Below, one piece after another: positions 1 to 7,425 of a DNA stretch of 64,000 nt; positions within the stretch are counted from its first letter, which is position 1, and each line of letters starts with the position of its first letter. The notes below the pieces were generated by a model. It was given only the letters and a program-made list of their open reading frames with translations. It made no database searches and was not told the DNA's origin. Source of the stretch: Rikenellaceae bacterium (lineage in GTDB: Bacteria; Bacteroidota; Bacteroidia; Bacteroidales; Rikenellaceae); contig CABIXK010000003.1 in assembly GCA_902362705.1 (NCBI GenBank), forward strand, positions 86,742 to 150,741, in the 5' to 3' direction. The position numbers were made by a program, and so were the translations under genes.

Positions 1-2523
1 CTGCTCCTCGGCCGCGCGCACCAGCTTCTCGCCCGCGGCCGCAGCCTCGGCGCGGAGCCGCTCGGCCTGGCGCTCGACCTCCTCCGAGAGCGACTTGCTG
101 CCGGTGAGCTTCTCGATCTGACGGTCGACGACGTTCTTCACCGCCTCCTCGGCCGCCTCCTTCACCCCCAGCGTGATCTTGGGCGAGGAGAAGGTGCCGC
201 CGATATTGACCCCGATCTTCTCGACCAGACCGCCCGCCGCGCCCGAGGGCAGCTGCACGCGGGCCGTGTAGTCGATCGTCTGGTCGAGGCCCGTCGAGCC
301 CGCGAGGTTCATCGACACGCCGCCCATCCGCAGGTCGAAGGGCTCGGTGGCGATGCGCCCGTTGCGGACCGCGAAGCGGATCGCGACGTCCTTGGCCTCG
401 ATGCGGCGCAGGGCGTCGTTGCCGAGCGCCTTGGCCAGCGCGTCGAAGGCCTCGATGTTCTGTATGCGGACGTCGGCCGAGCGGATCTCGCCCGTGGCGT
501 CGAACCGCTCCATGACGGGCGACATCGAGGCGTCGAGGGGCGTTCGGAGGTCGATCGTCATGCCGTAGGTGCCGCCCGTCTTGGCGAAGAGGGGCGCCAG
601 CCGCTGCACCGCGTCGAGCTGCTCGAAGGTGCGCTGGAACGAGGCGTCGGAGAAGTTCATCGACAGCTTCAGCTCGGGCGACGCCGCACCGGCGGCCGTC
701 GAGTAGCTGCCCGAGACCGAGGCCTTGCCGCCGAAGAGCCCCATCGCGAGGCGCTGGAGCGACAGCGTGCCGCCCGCGACGCGCATCTCGCCCTGCAGGT
801 CGGAGATCGTCATCTTCTGGAAGAGGATCCTGCGCAGGTCGGTGTGGAGCGAGAGGTCGAGGTTGCGCGGCACCTCGGGCGCACGGGTCGCAGCGTCGGC
901 GGAGGCGTCGGCAGCGTCGGCAGAGGTCTCGGCCCCGTCGGCCGGCTGCCCGGGCGCGGCGGCCAGTATCTCGTTCAGATCCAGCAGCTCCGACTTGACG
1001 TAGAGGCGCCCGGCGAGCACGTCGCCGCGCAGCAGGTAGCCCAGGTAGTTGGTCAGCTGGCCGTTGGCCGCAAGATCGCTGCCGCCCATCGTGACGCCGC
1101 ACTCGCCGAGCGTCATGGCCTGGGGCGTGATCGTGGCCGCGGCGCGGCGCACATGCACCTCGGGCAGGTCGGGCAGCGTGAGCGTCACCCCCTCGACCAC
1201 GAACCGCCCGGCGGCGCCCAGCTTCTCGTAGCGCTGCGCCTCGATGTCGGACATGCGGCCCGAGGCCTTCAGGTCGGCCATGATGCGGCCCGCGAGCTCC
1301 ACGCCCCGCTCCAGCGGGTAGACCTCCCTGACGGCCCCCAGGTCGACCACTCCGTCGACCGCCGCACTGAAGGCGGGATCGCTGGCGAGCGACGTGGCGC
1401 GGAAGGTGGCCGAAAGGCTGTTACCGGCCATCTTCAGACCGAAGCGCGAGAGGTCGACCACCGTGGCGTCCATCCCACCGCCGGGGTTGGCGACCGAGAG
1501 TGCGATCTGGATGTCGGTAACGGCCTTGGGCAGCGACGAGTAGCGGAAGCTGCCGTCGGTGACCGAGGTCGAGAACCCGAAGGCCGGCAGGCGTCCGTCG
1601 CGCAGCTCGCCCCGCGCCCACAGATCCATCGCCAGAGCGCCAGAGGCCGAGAGGTTGCGGAACTCGCGCGTGTAGAAGGCCGGGACGAGCGACAGCACCT
1701 CCTTGAACTGCACCTCGTCGCAGCCCGCGCGGAGATCCATGGCCACGGCCTCGTCGCGCAGCTCGACCCAGCCGTCGAGGCCCACCTCGATGGCGTTCAG
1801 GCGCAGCCGGTTGCGTGAGAAAGTGTAGCGCCCTGCCTCCAGATCGGCGCCGATCACGGCGTCGAGCTCCGCCTCGGCGCCGCTCAGCAGCGGAATGCCG
1901 CCCGAAACCAGACGCAACCCCTCGGCCGTCAGAGCCAGCTCCAGGTCGCTGCGCGCGGCCGACAGATCGCCCCGCAGCCGCAGCGAGAGGGGCGCGACGG
2001 AGAAGTGCATCCGCGACGAATCGTCGTCGTAGCGGACCTCGGCCCCGTCGATGCGGAAGTCGCGCACCGAGAGGCGGAACGACGAGGGAGCGTCCGCCGC
2101 CTCGTCCGCCGCCTCGGGCTGGTCGGAGGGCACGGCGATGTCCCAGTTGACCGAGCCGTCGGCGAGCTTGCGCCCATGCACGGCCGGACGGTCCAGAAGG
2201 ATCTTGCGCACCTCGAAGCCCCCGTCGCCGAGCAGCGAGAGCGGGCTGACCACCACCGAGATGCGTCGCGCGGCGAGGATCGTGTCGCCGGCGAAGGCGT
2301 CGACGCCCGAGAGGCGGAGCCCCTTCAGCTCCAGCGAGGCGTTGGGGAAGTGGCGCAGCAGGCTGATGTCGAGCCGGTCGAAATCGAGCTCGGCACGCAG
2401 CGCAGCGTTGGCTTCGCGCTTGACGATCGCGGCGATCTTGCCGCGCAGCAGCGTCGGGGCGACGAGCGCCGCGAGCAGTAGAACCGCGACCGCGAGGGCC
2501 GCCGTCTTGACGAATTTTTTCAT
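1..2523 (-). CDS. AsmA-like outer-membrane biogenesis protein (C-terminus beyond window)
   Basis: The frame is open from the ATG at 2523 to the window edge, so at least 841 residues are seen and the C-terminal end is missing. It starts MKKFVKTAAL followed by one hydrophobic helix (about residues 5-25), as in inner-membrane-anchored AsmA proteins. The rest is long, beta-rich and repetitive, with AsmA-type phrases such as LKGLRLSG, and an AsmA_2-like late segment (LAGSTGLDQTIDYTARVQLP). The visible end becomes Glu/Ala-rich and coiled-coil-like. Family members span the periplasm and are linked to lipid traffic and outer-membrane assembly; the cargo here is unknown. The start overlaps the upstream GNAT stop by four bases (ATGA), implying translational coupling. 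Confidence 0.82.
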   Translation of the reverse strand, partial: MKKFVKTAALAVAVLLLAALVAPTLLRGKIAAIVKREANAALRAELDFDRLDISLLRHFPNASLELKGLRLSGVDAFAGDTILAARRISVVVSPLSLLGDGGFEVRKILLDRPAVHGRKLADGSVNWDIAVPSDQPEAADEAADAPSSFRLSVRDFRIDGAEVRYDDDSSRMHFSVAPLSLRLRGDLSAARSDLELALTAEGLRLVSGGIPLLSGAEAELDAVIGADLEAGRYTFSRNRLRLNAIEVGLDGWVELRDEAVAMDLRAGCDEVQFKEVLSLVPAFYTREFRNLSASGALAMDLWARGELRDGRLPAFGFSTSVTDGSFRYSSLPKAVTDIQIALSVANPGGGMDATVVDLSRFGLKMAGNSLSATFRATSLASDPAFSAAVDGVVDLGAVREVYPLERGVELAGRIMADLKASGRMSDIEAQRYEKLGAAGRFVVEGVTLTLPDLPEVHVRRAAATITPQAMTLGECGVTMGGSDLAANGQLTNYLGYLLRGDVLAGRLYVKSELLDLNEILAAAPGQPADGAETSADAADASADAATRAPEVPRNLDLSLHTDLRRILFQKMTISDLQGEMRVAGGTLSLQRLAMGLFGGKASVSGSYSTAAGAASPELKLSMNFSDASFQRTFEQLDAVQRLAPLFAKTGGTYGMTIDLRTPLDASMSPVMERFDATGEIRSADVRIQNIEAFDALAKALGNDALRRIEAKDVAIRFAVRNGRIATEPFDLRMGGVSMNLAGSTGLDQTIDYTARVQLPSGAAGGLVEKIGVNIGGTFSSPKITLGVKEAAEEAVKNVVDRQIEKLTGSKSLSEEVERQAERLRAEAAAAGEKLVRAAEEQ

Positions 2524-2957
2524 TGTCTATCCAGTTTAAGGACGAAAACCTCGGTCTCCGCCGCTTCGAATCCCATGCTCCGATAGAGCGCACGCGCCGC
2601 ACGGCGCGCCGGCCGGGAGGTGAGCCACACACGGCCGGCACCGATGCGCGAAGCCTCCCCGATCGCCGCCGCGACCAGCTCCCGGCCCGCACCGCGGCCG
2701 CGAGCAGCCTCGTCGACGACCACATCCTCGATCCACGCCTTGCGCCCCGTGGGCACGTCGTACCACGCCAGGGCCGCCATGCCGACGATGCGCCCGGCCG
2801 TGCGCGCCGCGAAGAGCGCCGTGCAGGGGTTCTCGACGAGCGCGCGCAGGCGGTCGGCATCGGCACGCGCCGCGGCCGAGAGCTGCGGCAGGAGCCGCGC
2901 GAGCTCCCCGGCGAGCGCCTCGCTCCACGCCTCCACCCTTACGATTTCGAATTCCAT
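2520..2957 (-). CDS. GNAT family N-acetyltransferase
   Basis: This 145-residue protein has the size and layout of a single-domain GNAT acetyltransferase that moves acetyl from acetyl-CoA to an amine. Motif A, the pyrophosphate-binding loop, is ARGRGAGRELVAAAI at about residues 88-102. It is preceded by the core strands IVGMAALAWYDVP and WIEDVVVDEA, and the usual ALYRSMGFEAAE motif is near the C-terminus. The substrate cannot be told from sequence. It is the first gene of a two-gene unit with the AsmA-like gene and has a TAACTTTG -7 box just upstream. Confidence 0.88.
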   Translation of the reverse strand: MEFEIVRVEAWSEALAGELARLLPQLSAAARADADRLRALVENPCTALFAARTAGRIVGMAALAWYDVPTGRKAWIEDVVVDEAARGRGAGRELVAAAIGEASRIGAGRVWLTSRPARRAARALYRSMGFEAAETEVFVLKLDRQ

Positions 2958-2976
2958 ACCCTATCCGCTTTTGCGG

Positions 2977-2984
2977 CAAAGTTA
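2977..2984 (-). promoter_or_regulatory. -7 box TAACTTTG for GNAT-AsmA unit
   Basis: Reads TAACTTTG on the minus strand, matching the Bacteroidota consensus TAnnTTTG, 19 bases before the GNAT ATG at 2957. Confidence 0.65.
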
Positions 2985-3122
2985 ATCTTTTTTCGCCCGA
3001 AAGTGCCACAATCGACTGCAAAAGCGTATTTTTACGCCCCGCGACGCGCCGCCGGGAGGCCGCCGGGAAGCCGCCCACGAAAAAATCGGCGGCGGCGGCG
3101 CGCGGCGTGACGAAATAAATAC

Positions 3123-3130
3123 TATCTTTG
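3123..3130 (+). promoter_or_regulatory. -7 box TATCTTTG for GT2 gene
   Basis: TATCTTTG matches TAnnTTTG. Only five bases separate it from the ATG at 3136, so transcription would begin at or inside that codon. Either the mRNA is leaderless or the true start is the ATG at 3160. Confidence 0.7.
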
Positions 3131-3135
3131 ACCTT

Positions 3136-3882
3136 ATGAACAACGCAACGACGGCGCCGATGCGCAAACTGGTCATCATACCGACCTATAACGAAAAGGA
3201 GAACATGGCGGCGATGATCGCCAAGGTCTTCTCGCTCGACGAGGAGTTCGACCTGCTGGTCATCGACGACGGATCGCCCGACGGCACGGCCGCGATCGTC
3301 CGCGAGCGGCAGGCGGCCCACCCCGGGCGGCTCCACCTGATGGAGCGGAGCGGCAAGCTCGGCCTCGGCACGGCCTATCTGGCGGGCTTCCGCTGGGGGC
3401 TGGAGCGCGGCTACGACTACATCTGCGAGATGGACTGCGACTTCTCGCACAACCCCGACGACCTGGTGCGCCTCTACCGCACGGCGGCCCAAGGCTACGA
3501 CGTGGTGGTCGGCTCGCGCTACATACAGGGTGTCAACGTGGTCAACTGGCCCATGTCGCGCCTGCTGATGTCCTACTTCGCCTCGGTCTACGTGCGCACG
3601 GTGACGCGCATGCCCCTGCGCGACGCCACGGCGGGCTTCGTCTGCTACTCGCGCCGCGCGCTCGAGACGATCGACCTCGGAGCCGTGCGGATGAAGGGCT
3701 ACGGATTCCAGATCGAGATGAAGTACTCGGCCTGGCGGCTCGGGATGAAGCTGCGCGAGGAATCGATCATCTTCACCGAGCGCCGCGAGGGGGCGTCGAA
3801 GATGTCGGGCGGCATCTTCAAGGAGGCCCTCTTCGGCGTGATGGCGCTCCCCTTCCGGCGGATCCGCGCGGCCAAACGATAG
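3136..3882 (+). CDS. polyprenol monophosphomannose synthase-like GT2 glycosyltransferase
   Basis: A 248-residue GT-A fold enzyme of the dolichyl/polyprenyl-phosphate mannose synthase type, which transfers a sugar from a nucleotide donor to a lipid phosphate at the cytoplasmic membrane. Visible features are VIIPTYNEKEN at the N-terminus, LLVIDDGSPDGTA, the GLGTAYLAGFRWGL acceptor segment, the EMDCDFSHNP metal/donor motif at about residue 95, and DATAGFVCYSR. No C-terminal membrane domain follows, as in short bacterial Dpm1 homologues. The lipid-linked sugar could feed the GT39 enzyme encoded nearby, which uses such donors, with the GtrA protein as a possible flippase (inference). The start may be 3160 (MRKLVIIP) because the -7 box sits so close. 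Confidence 0.88.
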   Translation: MNNATTAPMRKLVIIPTYNEKENMAAMIAKVFSLDEEFDLLVIDDGSPDGTAAIVRERQAAHPGRLHLMERSGKLGLGTAYLAGFRWGLERGYDYICEMDCDFSHNPDDLVRLYRTAAQGYDVVVGSRYIQGVNVVNWPMSRLLMSYFASVYVRTVTRMPLRDATAGFVCYSRRALETIDLGAVRMKGYGFQIEMKYSAWRLGMKLREESIIFTERREGASKMSGGIFKEALFGVMALPFRRIRAAKR

Positions 3883-3903
3883 ACGCAGCGGCGGCGATGC
3901 ACG

Positions 3904-3935
3904 GCGGGCCGGTCCTTCTCCGAGGACCGGCCCGC
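3904..3935. terminator. Bidirectional hairpin between GT2 and GtrA
   Basis: Perfect 13-bp stem (GCGGGCCGGTCCT and its complement) with a six-base loop, between two convergent genes. There is no strong T tract on either side. Confidence 0.6.
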
Positions 3936-3955
3936 TGCGTCGTATGCCAAGGACT

Positions 3956-4324
3956 TCAGAAGTTGAAGAAGTAGTTCATGAAGAAGTTCCAGAAGGTCAC
4001 CACGCCGATGGCCGCCAGCTTCGAGAGGTAGAAATTCCACCGCAGGCGCTCGTGCAGCACCCAGATCACGGCGTTGTTGATCGCCAGCCCCACCAGCGCG
4101 ATGCCCAGAAAACGCAGGTACTGCCCGGCGATGTCGGGGTTGTCGTCGTGGAAGGTCCACAGGCGGTTGAGCGCGTAGTTGGAGCTCGAGGCGCAGAGGA
4201 AGCCCGCCGAGTTGGCCACGTACTTGTTCAGCCGCAGCCACTCCTTGGCAAGATACGTAATACCGAAGTCGACGAAGACGCCCGACCCGCCGACGACGCA
4301 GAAACGGATGAACTGGCCGATCAT
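3956..4324 (-). CDS. GtrA family membrane protein
   Basis: A 122-residue protein with four predicted membrane helices, the size and pattern of GtrA/DPMS3 proteins. It starts MIGQFIRFCVVGGSGVFVDF and ends NFFMNYFFNF; the conserved NYALNRLWTF lies between helices 2 and 3. GtrA proteins are proposed to move or help use undecaprenyl-phosphate-linked sugars across the inner membrane. It overlaps the upstream GT39 stop by four bases (ATGA) and is the second gene of that unit. A second GtrA homologue lies at 37059-37538. Confidence 0.88.
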   Translation of the reverse strand: MIGQFIRFCVVGGSGVFVDFGITYLAKEWLRLNKYVANSAGFLCASSSNYALNRLWTFHDDNPDIAGQYLRFLGIALVGLAINNAVIWVLHERLRWNFYLSKLAAIGVVTFWNFFMNYFFNF

Positions 4325-6024
4325 AGCGCGGAGACGGTCAGCGGCTGCGGCCGGGAGTTGAACCAGTGGGCATAGCCGTCGCGCCGCAGCGCGAAGCCCG
4401 CGACGAAGCTCCCGCCGGCCAGCTCCTCGGGCACGCGGAACGTGAGCTCCACCCGCTCGCGGCCGCCCGCTGCCGCCTCGAACCGCACGTCGAGCGGATA
4501 CTCCTCCACGCGCGAGCGGCCCTGCTTGAAGAGCATGGCCAGCTCCGTGTCCCGGCCGACGACCACCGGCCAGTCGTAGGGGTTATCGACCGTGAGCACG
4601 AGACGCAGGCTGTCGCCCGGAGCCACCTGCCGCGGAAGCCCCTCGCAGGCGACGGCGACGCGGCGCACGGGCCGGAAATCGGGATCGACGAAGTAGGTGA
4701 AGCGGCTGCCGTCGGCCAGGTCGAGCGAGCGCACGCGCAGCGTCGTGTCGGCGGGTGCGGAGGTGCACTCCACCAGCACCTCGCGCCCGGCGAAGCGCGT
4801 GTCGTCGTCGCGGAACTGCCAGTGGTGGGTGCGGTAGAAGACGTTGGGCTGGCAGTAGGCCTCGCCGCCCGTGTAGAAGGCGTACTTGGCCGCCCGGGCG
4901 TAGCGCAGACCGAAGATGACGGGGCGCCCGGCGGCCTCGCGGGCCAAGGCGCCGAACGCGGGGCGGTTGTCGAACACCTCGAAGCGCAGCCCCAGGGGGT
5001 TGAAGATCATCTCCAGCCGCACGAGCCCCACCAGCGCCACGGTCACCAGACCGGCGCGCACCACGTAGCGGCGCGTGCGCGGATGGCGCCGCGCATAGGC
5101 GAAGAGCAGCCACACCCAGCCGAACGAGGCCACGATGGTCCACTGCGGCTGCACGTAGCCGCGCAGCGACGAAAGGAGGAAGAAGCCGACGAAGGCCGCG
5201 GGCATCCACCGCAAGGCGCGCCCGACGGCCGTCGCGGGCCGCACCTCGCGCCACGCCCTGACGTAGAGCGGTACGAAGAGCGGGTTGAAGACCGCCAGCA
5301 TGTTGAGCAGGAACTCCGCCACGTAGTTCCAGCGGAACGAGGCGTTGCGCCCCGAGAGGTGGTAGGCGAACGAGGCCCAGTCGTGGTCGGCCTGCCACAC
5401 CAGGTGCGGGACGAGCAGCAGCAGCGCGAGCCCCCCCCCGGCGTAGAGCGCCGGACGGCGCAGCAGCCGCGGATTGGCCGCCAGCGCGAAGAGCACCACC
5501 AGGGCGCCGTGGTACTTGCTGTAGGCCATGGCCGCCATCGTCAGCCCCAGCCAGAGCCACGCCGGACGCTGCCCGCGGTCCAGAGCGTTCAGGGCGGCGA
5601 GGAAGAGCGCCGAGGTGAACATCAGCGGGCCGTCGGGCACGGCGATGAAGCCGTAGAGTTGCAGCATGAGCGTCGCGGCCGAGACGACGGCGAAGAGCGA
5701 GGCGTCGCCGCGCGTGGCGTCGGCCGGGCGCACGAGCCGCCAGAGGATCCAGAGGTAGAGGGGCTGCAGCAGCGTGAAGCAGAGGCGCACGCCCAACTCG
5801 CCGCCCAGCAGCGTGCTGCCCAGGCGCACGAGCAGCGCTACGGCGGGCGGGTGGTCGAAATAGCCCCACGCGAGCCCCTCGGCGAACATGTGGTAGTAGG
5901 CCTCGTCGTCGGCCAGCTCCGTGAGCCCCGCCTGCAACAGGTTACAGGCCCACCACACGCCGAGCCAGAAGAGCAGCAGCGCGTCGGGGGTCAGACGGCG
6001 GTATGTATCGAGCAATCTTTTCAT
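4321..6024 (-). CDS. ArnT/PMT-like glycosyltransferase family 39 protein
   Basis: A 567-residue polytopic membrane protein starting MKRLLDTYRRLTPDALLLFW. The first periplasmic loop carries LTELADDEAYYHMFAEGLAWGYFDHPP; its acidic DDEAYY is the catalytic motif of GT39 (PMT/ArnT) enzymes, which transfer sugars from polyprenyl-phosphate donors outside the inner membrane. Many hydrophobic helices follow (about residues 80-330), including GYVQPQWTIVASFGWVWLLF, then a soluble beta-rich C-terminal domain (about 400-567). The target (lipid A, glycan or protein) is unknown. It precedes a GtrA gene, a common pairing for polyprenyl-sugar pathways. Confidence 0.85.
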   Translation of the reverse strand: MKRLLDTYRRLTPDALLLFWLGVWWACNLLQAGLTELADDEAYYHMFAEGLAWGYFDHPPAVALLVRLGSTLLGGELGVRLCFTLLQPLYLWILWRLVRPADATRGDASLFAVVSAATLMLQLYGFIAVPDGPLMFTSALFLAALNALDRGQRPAWLWLGLTMAAMAYSKYHGALVVLFALAANPRLLRRPALYAGGGLALLLLVPHLVWQADHDWASFAYHLSGRNASFRWNYVAEFLLNMLAVFNPLFVPLYVRAWREVRPATAVGRALRWMPAAFVGFFLLSSLRGYVQPQWTIVASFGWVWLLFAYARRHPRTRRYVVRAGLVTVALVGLVRLEMIFNPLGLRFEVFDNRPAFGALAREAAGRPVIFGLRYARAAKYAFYTGGEAYCQPNVFYRTHHWQFRDDDTRFAGREVLVECTSAPADTTLRVRSLDLADGSRFTYFVDPDFRPVRRVAVACEGLPRQVAPGDSLRLVLTVDNPYDWPVVVGRDTELAMLFKQGRSRVEEYPLDVRFEAAAGGRERVELTFRVPEELAGGSFVAGFALRRDGYAHWFNSRPQPLTVSAL

Positions 6025-6149
6025 GCAGGAACGCGAAGCCCGCAGCGGCCGCAGGGGCGCACGGGGCGGTTTCGGCGGATAAAGTTCGGAAAAAAAGCCG
6101 AGGCGGCCAAAAAAAAGTGAGCCGCGCGCACGAAACCCGATTTATTTCG

Positions 6150-6157
6150 TATATTTA
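6150..6157 (+). promoter_or_regulatory. Probable -7 box TATATTTA for the riboswitch transcript
   Basis: TATATTTA differs from TAnnTTTG only in the last base and sits just before the first paired bases of the cobalamin riboswitch, the expected place for its promoter. Confidence 0.5.
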
Positions 6158-6162
6158 CACCA

Positions 6163-6385
6163 GCAAAGGTTTCCCGCGCCTGCCGCGGCGCGGAGATGAA
6201 AAGGGAACGCAGTGAAAATCTGCGACAATACCCGTTGCTGTGAGCTCCGGCCCCGCGAGGGGCGCCCAGGCTTCGCACACGGCCACTGGCCCCCTCCGGG
6301 GCCGGGAAGGCGCGAAGGGGGAGCGAGTCAGAAGACCTGCCTTGCGATGATGCGACGCTTTCCTGCGGGACTACGGGAGAGACTC
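6163..6385 (+). promoter_or_regulatory. Cobalamin riboswitch (no recognisable downstream gene)
   Basis: The conserved landmarks appear in order: TTCCC at 6171 pairing with AAAAGGGAA at 6199-6207; the AGTGAAAATCTGCGAC segment at 6211; CCCGTTGCTGTGA at 6231-6243; GCCACTGG at 6282; CCGGGAAGGC at 6302; and the B12 box AGTCAGAAGACCTGCC at 6326-6341. Further pairing bases (TCCTGCGGGACTACGGGA) extend to about 6380. Such elements bind adenosyl- or methylcobalamin-type ligands and usually sit before B12 transport or synthesis genes. Here no gene on the same strand follows for over 3 kb: the next genes, folA and a beta-galactosidase, are on the other strand. It may control a short RNA, an antisense transcript, or be a leftover of a deleted gene. 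Confidence 0.9.
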
Positions 6386-6466
6386 GGACGCGACCGTCGG
6401 CGCGCCGCTCCCCAGCCGGAGCATCCGCCCGCCCGACCCGTCGACGATCGAATCTCTCGACACACG

Positions 6467-6498
6467 AGCCGTACCCGCCCCTGCGGATGCGGCTTTTT
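6467..6498 (+). terminator. Candidate terminator of riboswitch transcript
   Basis: AGCCG...CGGCT enclosing CCGC-CCCT-GCGG, followed by five T. If used, the cobalamin-controlled transcript would be about 330-340 nt. This could be the riboswitch expression platform or a constitutive end. Confidence 0.5.
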
Positions 6499-6894
6499 GC
6501 CTATCCGCCCGTATACCGACCGAACCGCCGCCCGGGCTATTGGAGATTAGTAGAAACGTTGTCTGCCATAACGACGATTCATCCCGGCAGCGGTTCGGTC
6601 GTCTTGCGTCGCCGCGCTACCCTACCGCCCCGCCGGACGGTTCTCCGCTGCAACACGCCCCGGACGGATTCCCGCCGCGACACGCGCCCCACTCCCCCGC
6701 CGGCCGGAACGCACGCACGCCAGTCTCCGCCCGGCGGCCCGGAGCATCCCGACCACACGACCGACCGCTACCAGCCTCCGCCCGGCCATTCCGAGCGCCC
6801 CGGCGCCCCGATCGTGCGAATCTCCCCGGCCGTCGCGACCGTCCAAACCATCCCCCGACCGATCCGGCCACTCTGTCGCCCCGCCCCCGGCCGG
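6499..6894. other. Noncoding stretch between riboswitch and folA terminator
   Basis: No gene can be supported in about 395 bases. The plus strand is strongly C-rich and purine-poor. Open frames across it have arginine/proline-rich composition, resemble no family, and continue only as shadows of genes on the opposite strand. It may be the decayed body of the gene once controlled by the riboswitch, but no remnant is readable. Confidence 0.6.
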
Positions 6895-6930
6895 CAAAAA
6901 AAAGCGAGGCCCGCTCGCCGCGGGCCTCGT
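6895..6930 (-). terminator. Terminator after folA
   Basis: On the minus strand, CGAGGCCCGC and its complement form a 10-bp stem with a five-base loop, followed by a run of T (nine A at 6896-6904 on the plus strand). Confidence 0.85.
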
Positions 6931-6939
6931 CTGTCGTCG

Positions 6940-7422
6940 TTACCGTCGCCGTTCGTAGGTCTCGAAGACGAAGGGCCAGGGATAGTTTGCTCCCGAGGCG
7001 AAGGCCTCCGAGGCGACGAGCCGCCACTGCCGCTCGTCCCACTCCGGGAAGCGCGTGTCGCCCTCGTAGGCGCGCCCCACGCGCGTGAGGTAGAAGCGGT
7101 CGGCCACAGGCATCGCCTGGGCGTAGATCTGCGCGCCGCCGATGACGAAGAGCTCCTCCTCGGGCGGGAAGAGCGCCAGCGCCTCGTCGAGCGAGTGGAC
7201 CACGCGACACCCCTCGATGGCGATCCGCTGCCGCGTAATGACCACGTTCTCGCGATTGGGCAGCGGCCGCCCCAGCGACTCGAAGGTCTTGCGGCCCATC
7301 ACCACGGGATGGCCCGAGGTGACGGCCTTGAAGTGCTTCAGGTCCTCCGAGATGTGCCACAGCAGGGCGTTGCGGTCGCCGATCACGCCGTTCTCGGCCA
7401 CGGCTACGATTACACTCACCAT
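6940..7422 (-). CDS. folA: Dihydrofolate reductase
   Basis: A 160-residue enzyme reducing dihydrofolate to tetrahydrofolate with NADPH in the cytoplasm. It shows the DHFR start [20 protein letters not shown], the substrate-site [30 protein letters not shown] around the cofactor site, and [25 protein letters not shown]. The C-terminus FVFETYERR is normal. It lies three bases after the beta-galactosidase stop and two genes after thyA, whose reaction makes dihydrofolate, so co-expression is sensible. The cobalamin riboswitch transcript at 6163 runs toward its 3' end. Confidence 0.97.
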   Translation of the reverse strand: MVSVIVAVAENGVIGDRNALLWHISEDLKHFKAVTSGHPVVMGRKTFESLGRPLPNRENVVITRQRIAIEGCRVVHSLDEALALFPPEEELFVIGGAQIYAQAMPVADRFYLTRVGRAYEGDTRFPEWDERQWRLVASEAFASGANYPWPFVFETYERRR

Positions 7423-7425
7423 CGC

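Noticed and set aside
4366..6120. A 584-codon plus-strand open frame
   Set aside because: Antisense to the GT39 gene, which has a catalytic DDEAYY motif and membrane helices; the plus frame is Glu/His/Arg-rich noise.
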